From positions 56,624-120,623 of the forward strand of contig NZ_JAAZWC010000011.1 in assembly GCF_013185195.1 (NCBI RefSeq): a DNA stretch of 64,000 nucleotides, in the 5' to 3' direction. Both the position numbers and the translations under genes were made by a program. This stretch comes from Saccharibacillus qingshengii (GTDB lineage Bacteria; Bacillota; Bacilli; Paenibacillales; Paenibacillaceae). Below, piece after piece: positions 30,386 through 38,705 of this stretch (positions are counted from its first letter, which is position 1; every line of letters starts with the position of its first letter). The notes beneath the pieces were generated by a model. It did not search any database. It saw only the letters and a program-made list of their open reading frames with translations, and had not been told where the DNA came from.

Positions 30386-30492
30386 TTGTTTTTTGTAAAG
30401 GAAATGGAAAATGCGAATGGGTCATGTTAAGTTGGAAATGGGGCGGTAGGCGTTCTAGCTTAAAGAGATTGTGGAGAAAAGGAGGGGGTACG

Positions 30493-31176
30493 ATGGAACC
30501 GGGAACTTGGCTGCTGATGCCGGTGTATATCTTCGCAGGAGTGCTGATACTGATCGTGATGGCAGGTGTCCTGGAGAAAATCGATGAATTTCGCAGAAGG
30601 AAGTACCAAGCGGAAGAAAGATACAGGGTGTACCATATGGGCGGACTGATCGAAAGCGACGGCATACGAAGAATGCAAAAGCTTCAGCTTTTTATGAATG
30701 ACCAGGCACTGACGATCAAAGCTTGGCGCAAGCCGGAGGTCATTATTCGTATACGGGATATTACAGCTGTAGAACCTCTATGGCCGGTTATGCTGAAAAG
30801 CAAAGCTCCGGAAACTCCGGAAGAACGCCGAAGATTTTTGCGTGAAATGCAGTGGGGAGAAGAACTGGAACAATTTGAAGCCTGGACCCACTTTCGCAAA
30901 ACAAAAAGATATCTGCTGATCCGTTATAAACAGAGCGGACAGCCGCGTACATTAGGTTTCGGATTCCGGTATGGAGAAGCGGAAGAAGAGGAATATGAGG
31001 ATTTCTACAAATGTCAGGATTCCCCAAAAGCGTACAGGGCGCTCAGCCGGATGCGAGATTCCGAAGAGGCGGTCGGGAGAGTCAGTCTGCGCAAAAAGAT
31101 CCTATCCCAAGAAGGAGCGCTGGTATGGAAACGGGACCCTCAAACCGGAAGATTGACCAGTGAATGGGAGCCCTGA
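30493..31176 (+). CDS. Membrane-anchored hypothetical protein
   Basis: The ATG at 30493 follows GGAGGGGGTACG, giving 227 residues; longer readings lack a site. One N-terminal membrane helix (WLLMPVYIFAGVLILIVMAGVL) is followed by a charged cytoplasmic part with alternating beta-like and helical segments (LQLFMNDQALTIKAWRKPEV, IIRIRDITAVEPLW, YLLIRYKQSGQPRTLGFGF, EEEEYEDFYKCQDSPKAYRA). This is suggestive of a PH-like fold, but I recognise no family. Base composition is somewhat more AT-rich than its neighbours. No operon partner is evident. Confidence 0.6.
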   Translation: MEPGTWLLMPVYIFAGVLILIVMAGVLEKIDEFRRRKYQAEERYRVYHMGGLIESDGIRRMQKLQLFMNDQALTIKAWRKPEVIIRIRDITAVEPLWPVMLKSKAPETPEERRRFLREMQWGEELEQFEAWTHFRKTKRYLLIRYKQSGQPRTLGFGFRYGEAEEEEYEDFYKCQDSPKAYRALSRMRDSEEAVGRVSLRKKILSQEGALVWKRDPQTGRLTSEWEP

Positions 31177-31227
31177 AACAGAATCAGGACGAAGGAAAAA
31201 GAGTTTTTCGATTAATACTGGACCTAT

Positions 31228-31239
31228 CGTTCCGAAAAG
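31228..31239. promoter_or_regulatory. Half-operator upstream of the TetR gene
   Basis: CGTTCCGAAAAG is identical to one arm of the palindrome between this tetR-type gene and the MFS gene. The other arm is not conserved here. The site lies 63 bp before the regulator start, fitting weak autoregulation. Confidence 0.65.
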
Positions 31240-31301
31240 AATATACTGAATCCAGCAGCGAACGATAAACACGCCGGGAAGACGAGAACGGAGGAAACCG
31301 T

Positions 31302-31877
31302 ATGGCAAGAACCAAAGAATTCGACCGCAGCCAGGTGCTCCACAAAGCGATGCTGCTGTTCTGGGAAAAAGGATACGACGGAACAAGCATGAGCGATCTG
31401 CTGGAGACGATGGGGATCAGCCGTTCGAGTCTGTACGAGACTTTTACGGACAAGCATGCGCTGTACCTCGAAGCTGCGCAGATGTACCGGCAGAACAGTC
31501 AGGAGAAACGAAGATTTCTGCTGGAAGCGGACTCGGCCAAAGAAGGCATTCGCCAATATTTCGAACGGCATATCGACGGATCGTTTCGCGAAGACACCCC
31601 GATGGGCTGTCTGGTGACGAATACGATCGTGAATGTGGATGCGCCCGAAGATGAGATCAATAAGCTGATGCGGACGCATTTCGACGAACTCCGGGTGGCT
31701 TTTTGCGAGCTGCTGAAGCGCGGACAGCAGTCGGGCGAGATCGCGGCAGATCGGAACATCGAGGATCTGGCGTATATGCTGCTTACGATCAACCACGGGA
31801 TTAACGTTGCGTCCAAGCTGAACAACAGCCGAGAACGGGCGGAGTCGATGATGCGTACGGTACTGGACATGTTATAA
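31302..31877 (+). CDS. TetR/AcrR-family repressor
   Basis: This 191-residue protein has an N-terminal helix-turn-helix typical of the AcrR/NemR-like group (FDRSQVLHKAMLLFWEKGYDGTSM, SDLLETMGISRSSLYETFTDKHALY) and a ligand domain with TPMGCLVTNTIVNVDAPEDEI. That second block is common in regulators of the YxaF/LmrA-like branch. GGAGGAAACCGT precedes the ATG. It is co-oriented with an MFS gene; a terminator and a perfect palindromic operator separate the two. It most likely represses the transporter until a drug or metabolite binds. Confidence 0.9.
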   Translation: MARTKEFDRSQVLHKAMLLFWEKGYDGTSMSDLLETMGISRSSLYETFTDKHALYLEAAQMYRQNSQEKRRFLLEADSAKEGIRQYFERHIDGSFREDTPMGCLVTNTIVNVDAPEDEINKLMRTHFDELRVAFCELLKRGQQSGEIAADRNIEDLAYMLLTINHGINVASKLNNSRERAESMMRTVLDML

Positions 31878-31881
31878 AAAG

Positions 31882-31907
31882 ATAGGCAAGCAACGCCTAT
31901 TTTTTTA
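31882..31907 (+). terminator. Terminator of the TetR gene
   Basis: ATAGGC pairs with GCCTAT around AAGCAAC, followed by seven T. It abuts the operator of the next gene. Confidence 0.8.
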
Positions 31908-31909
31908 AC

Positions 31910-31935
31910 CTTTTCGGAACGAACGTTCCGAAAAG
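31910..31935. promoter_or_regulatory. TetR operator of the MFS gene
   Basis: Two perfect 12-bp arms, CTTTTCGGAACG and CGTTCCGAAAAG, flank AA. The palindrome ends 22 nt before the transporter start. One arm recurs upstream of the regulator gene, so this is very likely its binding site. Confidence 0.8.
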
Positions 31936-31957
31936 AAATTGAAGGAGCGTGAACGAA

Positions 31958-33217
31958 ATGAAATCTTATCCCCATGCGAAAAAAAGTCCGGCCCCTCGAT
32001 CCGAACAGGAAATCCCCGGTTGGCTGCTGCTATTTTTGGCGATAGCCTGCGGCATCATCGTGGCCAATCTGTATTATGCCCAGCCGCTGGTCGAACCGAT
32101 TCGTCAAGCGATCGGCTTGTCCGCCGGTTCGGCGGGCCTGATCGTGACCCTGACGCAGATCGGCTACGCGGCCGGATTGCTGCTGCTTGTACCACTCGGC
32201 GATATTTTGGAAAACCGTAAACTGGTATCCGCATTGCTCTTCTTCACGGTCGGCGCGCTGGCATTGTCGGCTGTCGCCGGAAGCGCGCCGTTGTTCCTTT
32301 TAGCCTCGTTGCTGATCGGACTGGGTTCCGTCGCCGCGCAGATTCTCGTTCCGTACGCTTCGCATCTGGCTTCCGAAGAATCGCGCGGCCGCGTCGTCGG
32401 CAACGTCATGAGCGGTCTGCTGCTCGGCATCATGCTCGCTCGTCCGATATCCAGTCTGCTCGCCGGTTGGCTGGGCTGGAGCTCCGTCTTCTTCATCTCG
32501 GCTGCCCTGATCCTGCTGGCGCTCGTGCTGCTGCGTGCGCTGCCGAAGCGGCATCCGAAGTCCGGCATGACGTACCCGGAATTGCTCGGTTCGATGCGCC
32601 GACTGCTGATCTCGACGCCGGTACTGCGCCGCCGAGCCGTCTACCACGCGCTGTTGTTCGCTTCGTTCAGCTTGTTCTGGACGACGGCGCCGCTGCTGTT
32701 GGCGGGTCCGGCCTTCGGCTTCTCGCAAACGGGCATCGCGATCTTCGCGCTCGTCGGCGTAGCGGGCGCGGCCGCCGCTCCGATCGCGGGCCGTCTAGCC
32801 GACCGGGGCTGGAGATACACGGCGACGGGACTTGCGCTGGCTCTGGTCGCGGCTTCCGCTCTGCTGCCGATGTTCGCGCATACCGGCTCCGCATTGAATA
32901 TCGCCCTGCTCGTCATCGCCGCGGTGCTGCTCGATCTCGGCGTATCGGCCAATCTGGTGCTTAGCCAACGGGCGATCTTCTCGCTTGGCGCCGAAGCGCG
33001 CAGCCGTCTGAACGGTCTGTTCACGGCGATCTTCTTCGTCGGCGTATCGGCCGGTTCCGCGATCAGCGGATGGGCGTTCGCTGCGGGAGGCTGGAAACTG
33101 ACCATGATGATCGGCGGTGCATTGCCTTTGCTGGCTCTGGTCTATTACGCGACGGAAGGCAAAGCGGAGCGCCGGTTGGAACAGGTGAGTAGCTTGTATG
33201 AGAATAAAGAGTATTAA
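31958..33217 (+). CDS. MFS transporter (DHA1-type, YgaY/drug-efflux-like)
   Basis: The product is 419 residues from the ATG at 31958, 10 nt after GGAG; a GTG at 31949 is too close to the site. It has about 12 membrane segments and conserved MFS patterns: [41 protein letters not shown] and [20 protein letters not shown]. The phrase NLYYAQPL is characteristic of a group of proton-driven exporters of sugars or drugs. A TetR repressor and its operator lie immediately upstream, so substrate-induced efflux is the likely role. Confidence 0.87.
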   Translation: MKSYPHAKKSPAPRSEQEIPGWLLLFLAIACGIIVANLYYAQPLVEPIRQAIGLSAGSAGLIVTLTQIGYAAGLLLLVPLGDILENRKLVSALLFFTVGALALSAVAGSAPLFLLASLLIGLGSVAAQILVPYASHLASEESRGRVVGNVMSGLLLGIMLARPISSLLAGWLGWSSVFFISAALILLALVLLRALPKRHPKSGMTYPELLGSMRRLLISTPVLRRRAVYHALLFASFSLFWTTAPLLLAGPAFGFSQTGIAIFALVGVAGAAAAPIAGRLADRGWRYTATGLALALVAASALLPMFAHTGSALNIALLVIAAVLLDLGVSANLVLSQRAIFSLGAEARSRLNGLFTAIFFVGVSAGSAISGWAFAAGGWKLTMMIGGALPLLALVYYATEGKAERRLEQVSSLYENKEY

Positions 33218-33237
33218 AGCTGTCTATTTTTAAAAAA

Positions 33238-33281
33238 TTGAATTTTAAGAGTGTAATATATGTATAATTCAGTGTATAATT
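33238..33281 (+). promoter_or_regulatory. AT-rich promoter region of the Fic gene with a 12-bp-spaced repeat
   Basis: TGTATAATT occurs at 33261 and 33273, each containing a perfect TATAAT box. TTGAAT at 33238 lies 19 bp before the first. The 12-bp spacing of the repeats could also be an operator for autoregulation. Composition differs sharply from the surrounding GC-rich DNA. Confidence 0.5.
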
Positions 33282-33316
33282 AAAAAAATGAAAATCAAAA
33301 GTGGAGGGGTGAGAAT

Positions 33317-34549
33317 ATGCCTTATGATAAACTTTTTAAGCTTCGCTATAAATTAGATGCAGATGCTTACAAAGCCGAATTTTACAAAAGACGTAACAGT
33401 TATGGCACATATTTGACTTCGTTAAGTATTCATGGTTTTCGCAAAGGCAACGTGATGAAGGAATTGTACGAGCTGTTCTATGTTAATACTCCCGAACTTA
33501 TGAATCTGCATAGTGAAGTGTTACTAAATAGTTCAAAAATTTCTTCATCAATCAGTCAACTCCCTGCCTTTATCATCGAATTGTATTTTCAAAAACTCAT
33601 TGTAAACGAAGCTCAGAGTAATAACGAAATCGAAGGCATACGTAGTACAAAGAAAGAGTTGCAAGAAGCTTTGGCGGAATCCGGAAAGAACAAGCATAAC
33701 GAAAGACGTTTCGTAGGGATGATGAAGACTTATAAGTACATTGACAAGATTCCTCATTTTGAAGACATCAAACACTTTAGGGAATTATATGATAATTTTG
33801 TGTCTGATGAAGTAGAAATAGAAAACACACCTGACGGACAATTATTTAGAAAGGGATATGTAGAGATTAACGATGGTATGAGCACAACGCATGTTGGTGT
33901 AAGGTCAGAGGAGAAGATCATAGAGTCACTTGATGCCTTGGTTGATTATCTAAAGGATGAAACACATCCTCCTTTATACAAATATATGATTGCTCATTAT
34001 TATTATGAATATATTCATCCGTTTTATGATGGGAACGGAAGAACAGGGAGATTGATTGTAGGAAGCTATCTTTCTAAATATTTAGAAAAATATTCTGCTA
34101 TCACGTTCTCATACGCCATTAATAAAGATAAGAAAAAATACTATAAAGCTTTAGAAGAAATTGCAGTTCCCTCCAATCAAGGCGAAATTACTTTTTATTT
34201 GATTGATATGCTGAATTTATTGTCGGCAGGACAACAAAGTATTATTGAGGATTTGGACCTCAATTTAATTAAATACAAGAAGATAAGAAGTTATTTCAAG
34301 CATCCTGATTGGGCAAATCGCCTTGAAGAACGAGCTCTCCTAAACTTGTTTATCAGCGTAAGTGTTTTTATAGACGAAGATTATGTTTTTCCGTTACAAC
34401 AGCTTTTGGAAGTATCTAATTTATCAAGATACAAAGCAACAAAGGCTTTAAACTATTTAATTGAAAAAGAATATATCGAAGTCATTGGAAAAAATCCGAA
34501 ATCGTATAAAATATGTGAAGAATGCATTGAGCGAATCCTAACGATATAA
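33317..34549 (+). CDS. Fic-domain protein (putative AMP-transferase), horizontally acquired
   Basis: This 410-residue protein follows GTGGAGGGGTGAGAAT. The Fic active-site motif is intact at residues 234-245: HPFYDGNGRTGR, with catalytic H234. Near residues 102-107, NNEIEG resembles the class II inhibitory helix (S/T-x-x-x-E-G/N): the inhibitory Glu (E106) is kept but the first position is Asn. A C-terminal winged-helix-like part (LLEVSNLSRYKATKALNYLIEKEYIEVIG) completes the common Fic/DUF4172-like layout. By family, it moves AMP from ATP to a Ser, Thr or Tyr of a target protein. The gene is visibly AT-rich with AAA, ATT and TTA codons, unlike its neighbours. No antitoxin-like gene is adjacent. 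Confidence 0.9.
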   Translation: MPYDKLFKLRYKLDADAYKAEFYKRRNSYGTYLTSLSIHGFRKGNVMKELYELFYVNTPELMNLHSEVLLNSSKISSSISQLPAFIIELYFQKLIVNEAQSNNEIEGIRSTKKELQEALAESGKNKHNERRFVGMMKTYKYIDKIPHFEDIKHFRELYDNFVSDEVEIENTPDGQLFRKGYVEINDGMSTTHVGVRSEEKIIESLDALVDYLKDETHPPLYKYMIAHYYYEYIHPFYDGNGRTGRLIVGSYLSKYLEKYSAITFSYAINKDKKKYYKALEEIAVPSNQGEITFYLIDMLNLLSAGQQSIIEDLDLNLIKYKKIRSYFKHPDWANRLEERALLNLFISVSVFIDEDYVFPLQQLLEVSNLSRYKATKALNYLIEKEYIEVIGKNPKSYKICEECIERILTI

Positions 34550-34575
34550 AAACTATTTAGCAGAACAGTAAAACT

Positions 34576-34602
34576 AGCCGTCCAATCAAAGGACGGCTTT
34601 TG
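34576..34602 (+). terminator. Terminator of the Fic gene
   Basis: AGCCGTCC pairs with GGACGGCT around AATCAAA, followed by TTTTG. Confidence 0.85.
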
Positions 34603-34639
34603 AACTTTTTGCGAAATCAATTTGATTCCCGAATCTCAC

Positions 34640-34654
34640 ATGAAAACGCATCCA
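34640..34654 (+). promoter_or_regulatory. cre site upstream of the GH3 gene
   Basis: ATGAAAACGCATCCA matches WTGNAANCGNWWNCA at every fixed position. It ends 74 nt before the GH3 start codon, a usual place for CcpA repression. Confidence 0.65.
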
Positions 34655-34728
34655 ATTATCCGGGTAGTTTGCGCAGGCGCATCTATTTTAAAATAGAGGG
34701 AAGAAAGCATATGCTAAGGAGGATCACC

Positions 34729-37650
34729 ATGTCTGTCGAAACCAATTATCCGTTTCAGAATACATCGCTTCCGCTCGAGGAGCGCGTAAACGACCTCGTC
34801 TCCCGCTTTACCCTGGACGAGAAAGTCGACCTGATGATCCAATACCAAACGGCCGTCGAACGGCTTGGCGTCAAACCTTACAAACACGGTACGGAAGCCG
34901 CCCACGGCATGGCCTGGCTCGGCGAAGCGACCGGTTATCCGCAGCCGATCGGCCTGTCGAGCATTTGGGACGAAGAACTGCTCCGGGAAATCGGCAGCGC
35001 AATCGGCGACGAAGCCCGCGGCTTTTATAAAAAAAATCCCGAAATCAATGGCTTGACGCTGTGGGCGCCAACCGTCGATATGGAGCGCGATCCGCGCTGG
35101 GGACGGACCGAGGAAGCCTACGGCGAGGATCCGATTCTGGCCGGCAAGCTCTCGTCCGCTCTCGTCAAAGGCATCCAGGGCGATCATCCCAAGTATCTGA
35201 AAGCGGTTGCCACCTTGAAGCATTTTATCGGCAACAATAACGAAGTGGGCCGCGGCGATGCTTCGGTCAGTATCGATCCGCGCAATATGCGCGAATATTA
35301 CCTCAAAGCGTTCGAGATTCCGTTCAAGGAAGGCGGCGCGCAGTCGATGATGACGTCGTACAACGCCGTGAACGGTGTGCCGGCCAACCTGAATCCGGAT
35401 GTCAACGGCATCGTGAAGGAAGAATGGGGCATGGACGGCTTCGTCGTCAGCGACGCGTTCGACGTGTCCGGCACGGTGCGCGACCACGGCTATCTGGAAT
35501 CGCATACGGAAGCGGTCGCCCGCTCCGTCAAGGAAGGCGGCATCGACAGCCTCACCGACGACGGCGAATTGATGAAAAGTTCGCTGCGCGAAGCGCTCAA
35601 AGATGGACAGATCGCGGAAGCCGACCTCGACGTCGCGCTGCGCAATACGTTCCGCGTGCGGTTCCGTCTGGGCGAATTCGATCCGGAAGAAGGTAACCCG
35701 TACGCGTCGATCGACGAATCCGTCATCATGAACAAGAAGCATGAAGAACTGGCCCGCACCGCGGCGCGCAAAGCAATCGTGCTGCTCAAAAACGACAACA
35801 AAACGCTGCCGCTGCAGGCGGATAAGCTCAGCAAAGTTGCCGTCATCGGACCGCTCGGCGGCACCGTCTACCGCGACTGGTACAGCGGCGAACTGCCGTA
35901 CGCGATCACGCCGCTCGAAGGCATCCAGCAGAAGCTGGACGGCGCGGGGCAGGGCGGACAGACGCAGTTTGCCGGGGGAACGGACCGCATCAAGCTGAAG
36001 TCGAAAAAGAACGGCAAATACGTCAAGCTGCAGACTGCCGAAGAGTCGCCGCTTGCGGCCTCGGCCGAATCCGCGGACGACGCGTCCGTATTCGAGCTGA
36101 CCGATTGGGGCTGGGAGAATGCAACGCTGATCGCCGAAGAGAACGGCCTGTACGTGACGACCGACGACCGGATCGTCAAAGCTTCGGCGAACCGCATCTG
36201 GGAATGGTTCACGAAGGAAGTATTCCTCGTGCGTCCCGAGAACGGCGCAGCATCCCAGGATGCGGCTTCGATCACCTTCTCGACGTGGAAAGATACGCCG
36301 GTCACGGTAGGCGGCAGCGGCGAACTGCTGTCGGGCGACGGCCGGGCGGAAGAAACGTCGAACGAGATCGACGCGGGCGGCACGTCCGCGCTCGACAATT
36401 CGGCGGCGGAAGCGCTGCAGGCGGATGCGTTCGACGTGGAGACCGTCACGGACAAGTTCGAAGCGGCCCGCATCGCAGCCCGCAATGCGGAAGTCGCCGT
36501 CGTCTTCGTCGGCAACCATCCGCTGATCAACGGCAAAGAGACGGTCGACCGTCCGGATATCACGCTGCCGGAGTCGCAGGAGCAGCTGATCAAGGAAGTC
36601 ATGTCCGTCAACCCGAACACGATCGTCGTCGTGGTCGGCAGCTATCCGTACGCCCTGAACTGGGTGAACGACAACGTGCCGGCCGTGCTCTATTCGACGC
36701 ATGCCGGCCAGGAAGTGGGCCGTGCGATCGCGGACGTGCTGTTCGGCGAAGAAAATCCGGCCGGCCGCCTGAGCATGACCTGGTACAAATCGGTCGACCA
36801 GCTGCCGGAGTTCATGGATTACGATATTATCCAGGGCAGCCGTACGTACCGCTACTTCGAAGGCGACGCGCTGTATCCGTTCGGCTACGGTCTCTCGTAC
36901 ACGACGTTCCGCTACGACGGCCTGACGCTCGGCAGCCCGAGCCTCGAAGGTTCCGCCGAAGCGGCGATTTCGCTGACGGTCACAGTAACCAATGCGGGCG
37001 AGCTGGACGGCGAAGAAGTCGTGCAGGTCTACGGCCGCGTGGATCAATCCCGCGTGAAGCGTCCGCTCAAGCAGCTGCTCGCTTTCCGCCGCATCAAGCT
37101 GGCCGCGGGCGAGACGGCCGAAGTGTCCTTCGACATCCCGCTGTCGGAACTGGCCGTATGGGACGTCACCCGCGATCGCTTCGTGATCGAGAACGGCGCC
37201 TACACGCTGTCGGCCGGCCCGTCTTCGGGCGAACTGCCGGTCAGCGCATCGCTTGAAGTGTCCGGCGAGACCATTCCGCCGCGCGATCTGACGCAGCTCA
37301 CCCGCGCGGTCAATTACGACGCTTACGCGGGCGTCATTCTCGGCGAATGCCACGAAGGCGGCAGCGCGATCGAAGTGACCGGCAGCGAAGGCTGGATCTC
37401 GTTCAACGATGCCGAATTCGGCTCCGGCGCCGCTTCCGTGACGGTCCGCGCCGCAAGCGCGGAAGGCGGCACGCTCGACGTCCGTCTCGGCGGACCGGAA
37501 GGCCAGCTGGCCGGCACCGCTTCCGTCGAAGCGGGCGGCGTGCAGCAGTGGAACGACGTAACGATCAGCCTTGAGGACGTAAGCTGCCGTCAGGACGTCT
37601 ACGTGATGCTGAACGGCAAGGTATCCGTCAGCAGTCTCCGTTTCGCCTAG
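34729..37650 (+). CDS. Glycoside hydrolase family 3 protein with inserted and C-terminal carbohydrate-binding domains
   Basis: The ATG at 34729 follows TAAGGAGGATCACC and gives 973 residues with no signal peptide. The GH3 N-domain shows KHFIGNNNEVGRGDAS, MMTSYNAVNGVPAN and nucleophile D242 in GFVVSDAFDV. The GH3 C-domain starts at KAIVLLKNDNKTLPL, is interrupted at about 418-570, and resumes at AVVFVGNHPLINGKETVDRP. The insertion includes a beta-trefoil-like stretch (IKLKSKKNGKYVKLQ, GLYVTTDDRIVKASANRIW). A fibronectin-III-like domain (about 737-834) and a CBM6-like module (about 858-973) follow. Likely a beta-glucosidase or beta-xylosidase acting on imported oligosaccharides. A binding module on a cytoplasmic enzyme is unusual but known for this subgroup. 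Confidence 0.87.
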   Translation: MSVETNYPFQNTSLPLEERVNDLVSRFTLDEKVDLMIQYQTAVERLGVKPYKHGTEAAHGMAWLGEATGYPQPIGLSSIWDEELLREIGSAIGDEARGFYKKNPEINGLTLWAPTVDMERDPRWGRTEEAYGEDPILAGKLSSALVKGIQGDHPKYLKAVATLKHFIGNNNEVGRGDASVSIDPRNMREYYLKAFEIPFKEGGAQSMMTSYNAVNGVPANLNPDVNGIVKEEWGMDGFVVSDAFDVSGTVRDHGYLESHTEAVARSVKEGGIDSLTDDGELMKSSLREALKDGQIAEADLDVALRNTFRVRFRLGEFDPEEGNPYASIDESVIMNKKHEELARTAARKAIVLLKNDNKTLPLQADKLSKVAVIGPLGGTVYRDWYSGELPYAITPLEGIQQKLDGAGQGGQTQFAGGTDRIKLKSKKNGKYVKLQTAEESPLAASAESADDASVFELTDWGWENATLIAEENGLYVTTDDRIVKASANRIWEWFTKEVFLVRPENGAASQDAASITFSTWKDTPVTVGGSGELLSGDGRAEETSNEIDAGGTSALDNSAAEALQADAFDVETVTDKFEAARIAARNAEVAVVFVGNHPLINGKETVDRPDITLPESQEQLIKEVMSVNPNTIVVVVGSYPYALNWVNDNVPAVLYSTHAGQEVGRAIADVLFGEENPAGRLSMTWYKSVDQLPEFMDYDIIQGSRTYRYFEGDALYPFGYGLSYTTFRYDGLTLGSPSLEGSAEAAISLTVTVTNAGELDGEEVVQVYGRVDQSRVKRPLKQLLAFRRIKLAAGETAEVSFDIPLSELAVWDVTRDRFVIENGAYTLSAGPSSGELPVSASLEVSGETIPPRDLTQLTRAVNYDAYAGVILGECHEGGSAIEVTGSEGWISFNDAEFGSGAASVTVRAASAEGGTLDVRLGGPEGQLAGTASVEAGGVQQWNDVTISLEDVSCRQDVYVMLNGKVSVSSLRFA

Positions 37651-37662
37651 AAAACAAACGAA

Positions 37663-37950
37663 AGGGTTCCCCATTGAGGGAACCCTCAACGTGTCGAGAA
37701 AGGTCTGCTTCCGAGTGAAGCGAGGAGGCGAAGGGAGAAATTCAGTGTAGGAGCTAAAGCATTTCGAAGAAATGCACTTCGGAAGCTTATGCTATAGTTC
37801 GCCTTTGAAATCGGGAAAATTCCATTGAAATTCGATCGTTTTTCCCGATTTCAACACGCGACCGAAACGAATTTCTCCCGCAGCCGACGAGCTTCTACAA
37901 CGAATAGGACTTTCTCGACAGCCTGAGGGTTCCCCATTGAGGGGAACCCT
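37663..37950. repeat. Structured nested-inverted-repeat element (MITE-like or structured RNA)
   Basis: Both ends carry the hairpin AGGGTTCCCCATTGAGGG (37663-37686 and 37926-37950). Inside these, TGTCGAGAAAG (37692-37702) pairs with CTTTCTCGACA (37910-37920), and GGGAGAAATTC (37733-37743) pairs with GAATTTCTCCC (37869-37879). Local hairpins are GCTTC/GAAGC at 37707-37721, GCATTTC/GAAATGC at 37759-37775, and GAAATCGGGAAAA/TTTTCCCGATTTC at 37807-37852. AGGCGAA (37726-37732) can also pair with TTCGCCT (37798-37804), which would cross the 37733 stem. There is no convincing reading frame. The right end hairpin plus TTTT can terminate rightward transcripts and may serve the GH3 gene. Confidence 0.8.
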
Positions 37951-37976
37951 TTTGCTGTGGCAGGTAGAATTCACAT

Positions 37977-38025
37977 GCAAAAAAAGCGAAATCTCGGACA
38001 ACGGATGTCCGAATCTTCGCTTTTG
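37977..38025 (-). terminator. Terminator of the small secreted coiled-coil gene
   Basis: Read on the minus strand, AAAGCGAAGATTCGGACA pairs with TGTCCGAGATTTCGCTTT around TCCGT, followed by TTTT. Confidence 0.9.
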
Positions 38026-38052
38026 GGCATACAGGATACAGAAGGCAGAATG

Positions 38053-38505
38053 TTATCTCATATTCCCGATGATCGACGAACGGGAATCCTGCATTTTCTT
38101 CATGAAATTCGTCATCAAGTCAAAGGCTTCGTTGCGTTTGTTGCTCAGCGATTGCAGACGCAGCATGTCCATCTGCTGGGCATTGTTGAGCGCGTCGATC
38201 TGGGCTTGGAGATTGGCGATGTCTTGAGGAGTTGACGTCCCGTTATTTTGGGCATCGGCCAGCTGCGAATTCAGGATCGCGCTCTGCACGTTGCGTTCCC
38301 GGACGCTATTGAGCTGGTCTTTGAGCTGTTGGGCGCGCTGCTCCTGAACGGCCATCAGTGCCGATTCAAGATCCATCGATTGAAGGCTCTGATAATTGAT
38401 CGGGGATACACTCGAGATCGAATCGGCCGAAGCCGGAGCTGCGACCGCTACCGCCGCCACAGCCGCAAAGGCCGAAGCTGCGATCGCTTTTTTGATATTT
38501 TTCAT
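38053..38505 (-). CDS. Small secreted coiled-coil protein, function unknown
   Basis: This 150-residue protein starts MKNIKKAIAASAFAAVAAVAV with a signal peptide cleaved after APASA. The mature part of about 120 residues is Gln/Leu/Asp-rich and predicted mainly helical with heptad-like spacing (MDLESALMAVQEQRAQQLKDQL, then IANLQAQIDALNNAQQMDMLRL). It has no cysteine and no known domain that I recognise. GATGGGGA is a weak ribosome binding site 7 nt upstream. It could be a chaperone-like or cell-surface adapter protein; that is only a guess from form. A strong terminator follows the stop. Confidence 0.75.
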   Translation of the reverse strand: MKNIKKAIAASAFAAVAAVAVAAPASADSISSVSPINYQSLQSMDLESALMAVQEQRAQQLKDQLNSVRERNVQSAILNSQLADAQNNGTSTPQDIANLQAQIDALNNAQQMDMLRLQSLSNKRNEAFDLMTNFMKKMQDSRSSIIGNMR

Positions 38506-38705
38506 TCATTTTCCCCATCTCTGCAAGTAGTAGATACCGCAACTTGCTCGGCAGCTTCCGCAAGCTTAGCTCATGATATTGAAATAAACCATTTTAATTA
38601 CTTGAATTTGAATAAAATAGTTGGCGAGGCGCAGGCGACCGAAAGACTTTTTATGTTTTATAATGGCAGTAGGTATGTGGAAGAAGCAGACAAGGAGGGC
38701 AGGCC

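Noticed and set aside
33218..34602. A genomic island or prophage around the Fic gene
   Set aside because: Only one AT-rich gene is present; no integrase, attachment repeats or phage genes flank it.
34714..37689. A 991-codon open frame antisense to the GH3 gene
   Set aside because: Same shadow effect; sense-strand GH3 motifs are unmistakable.
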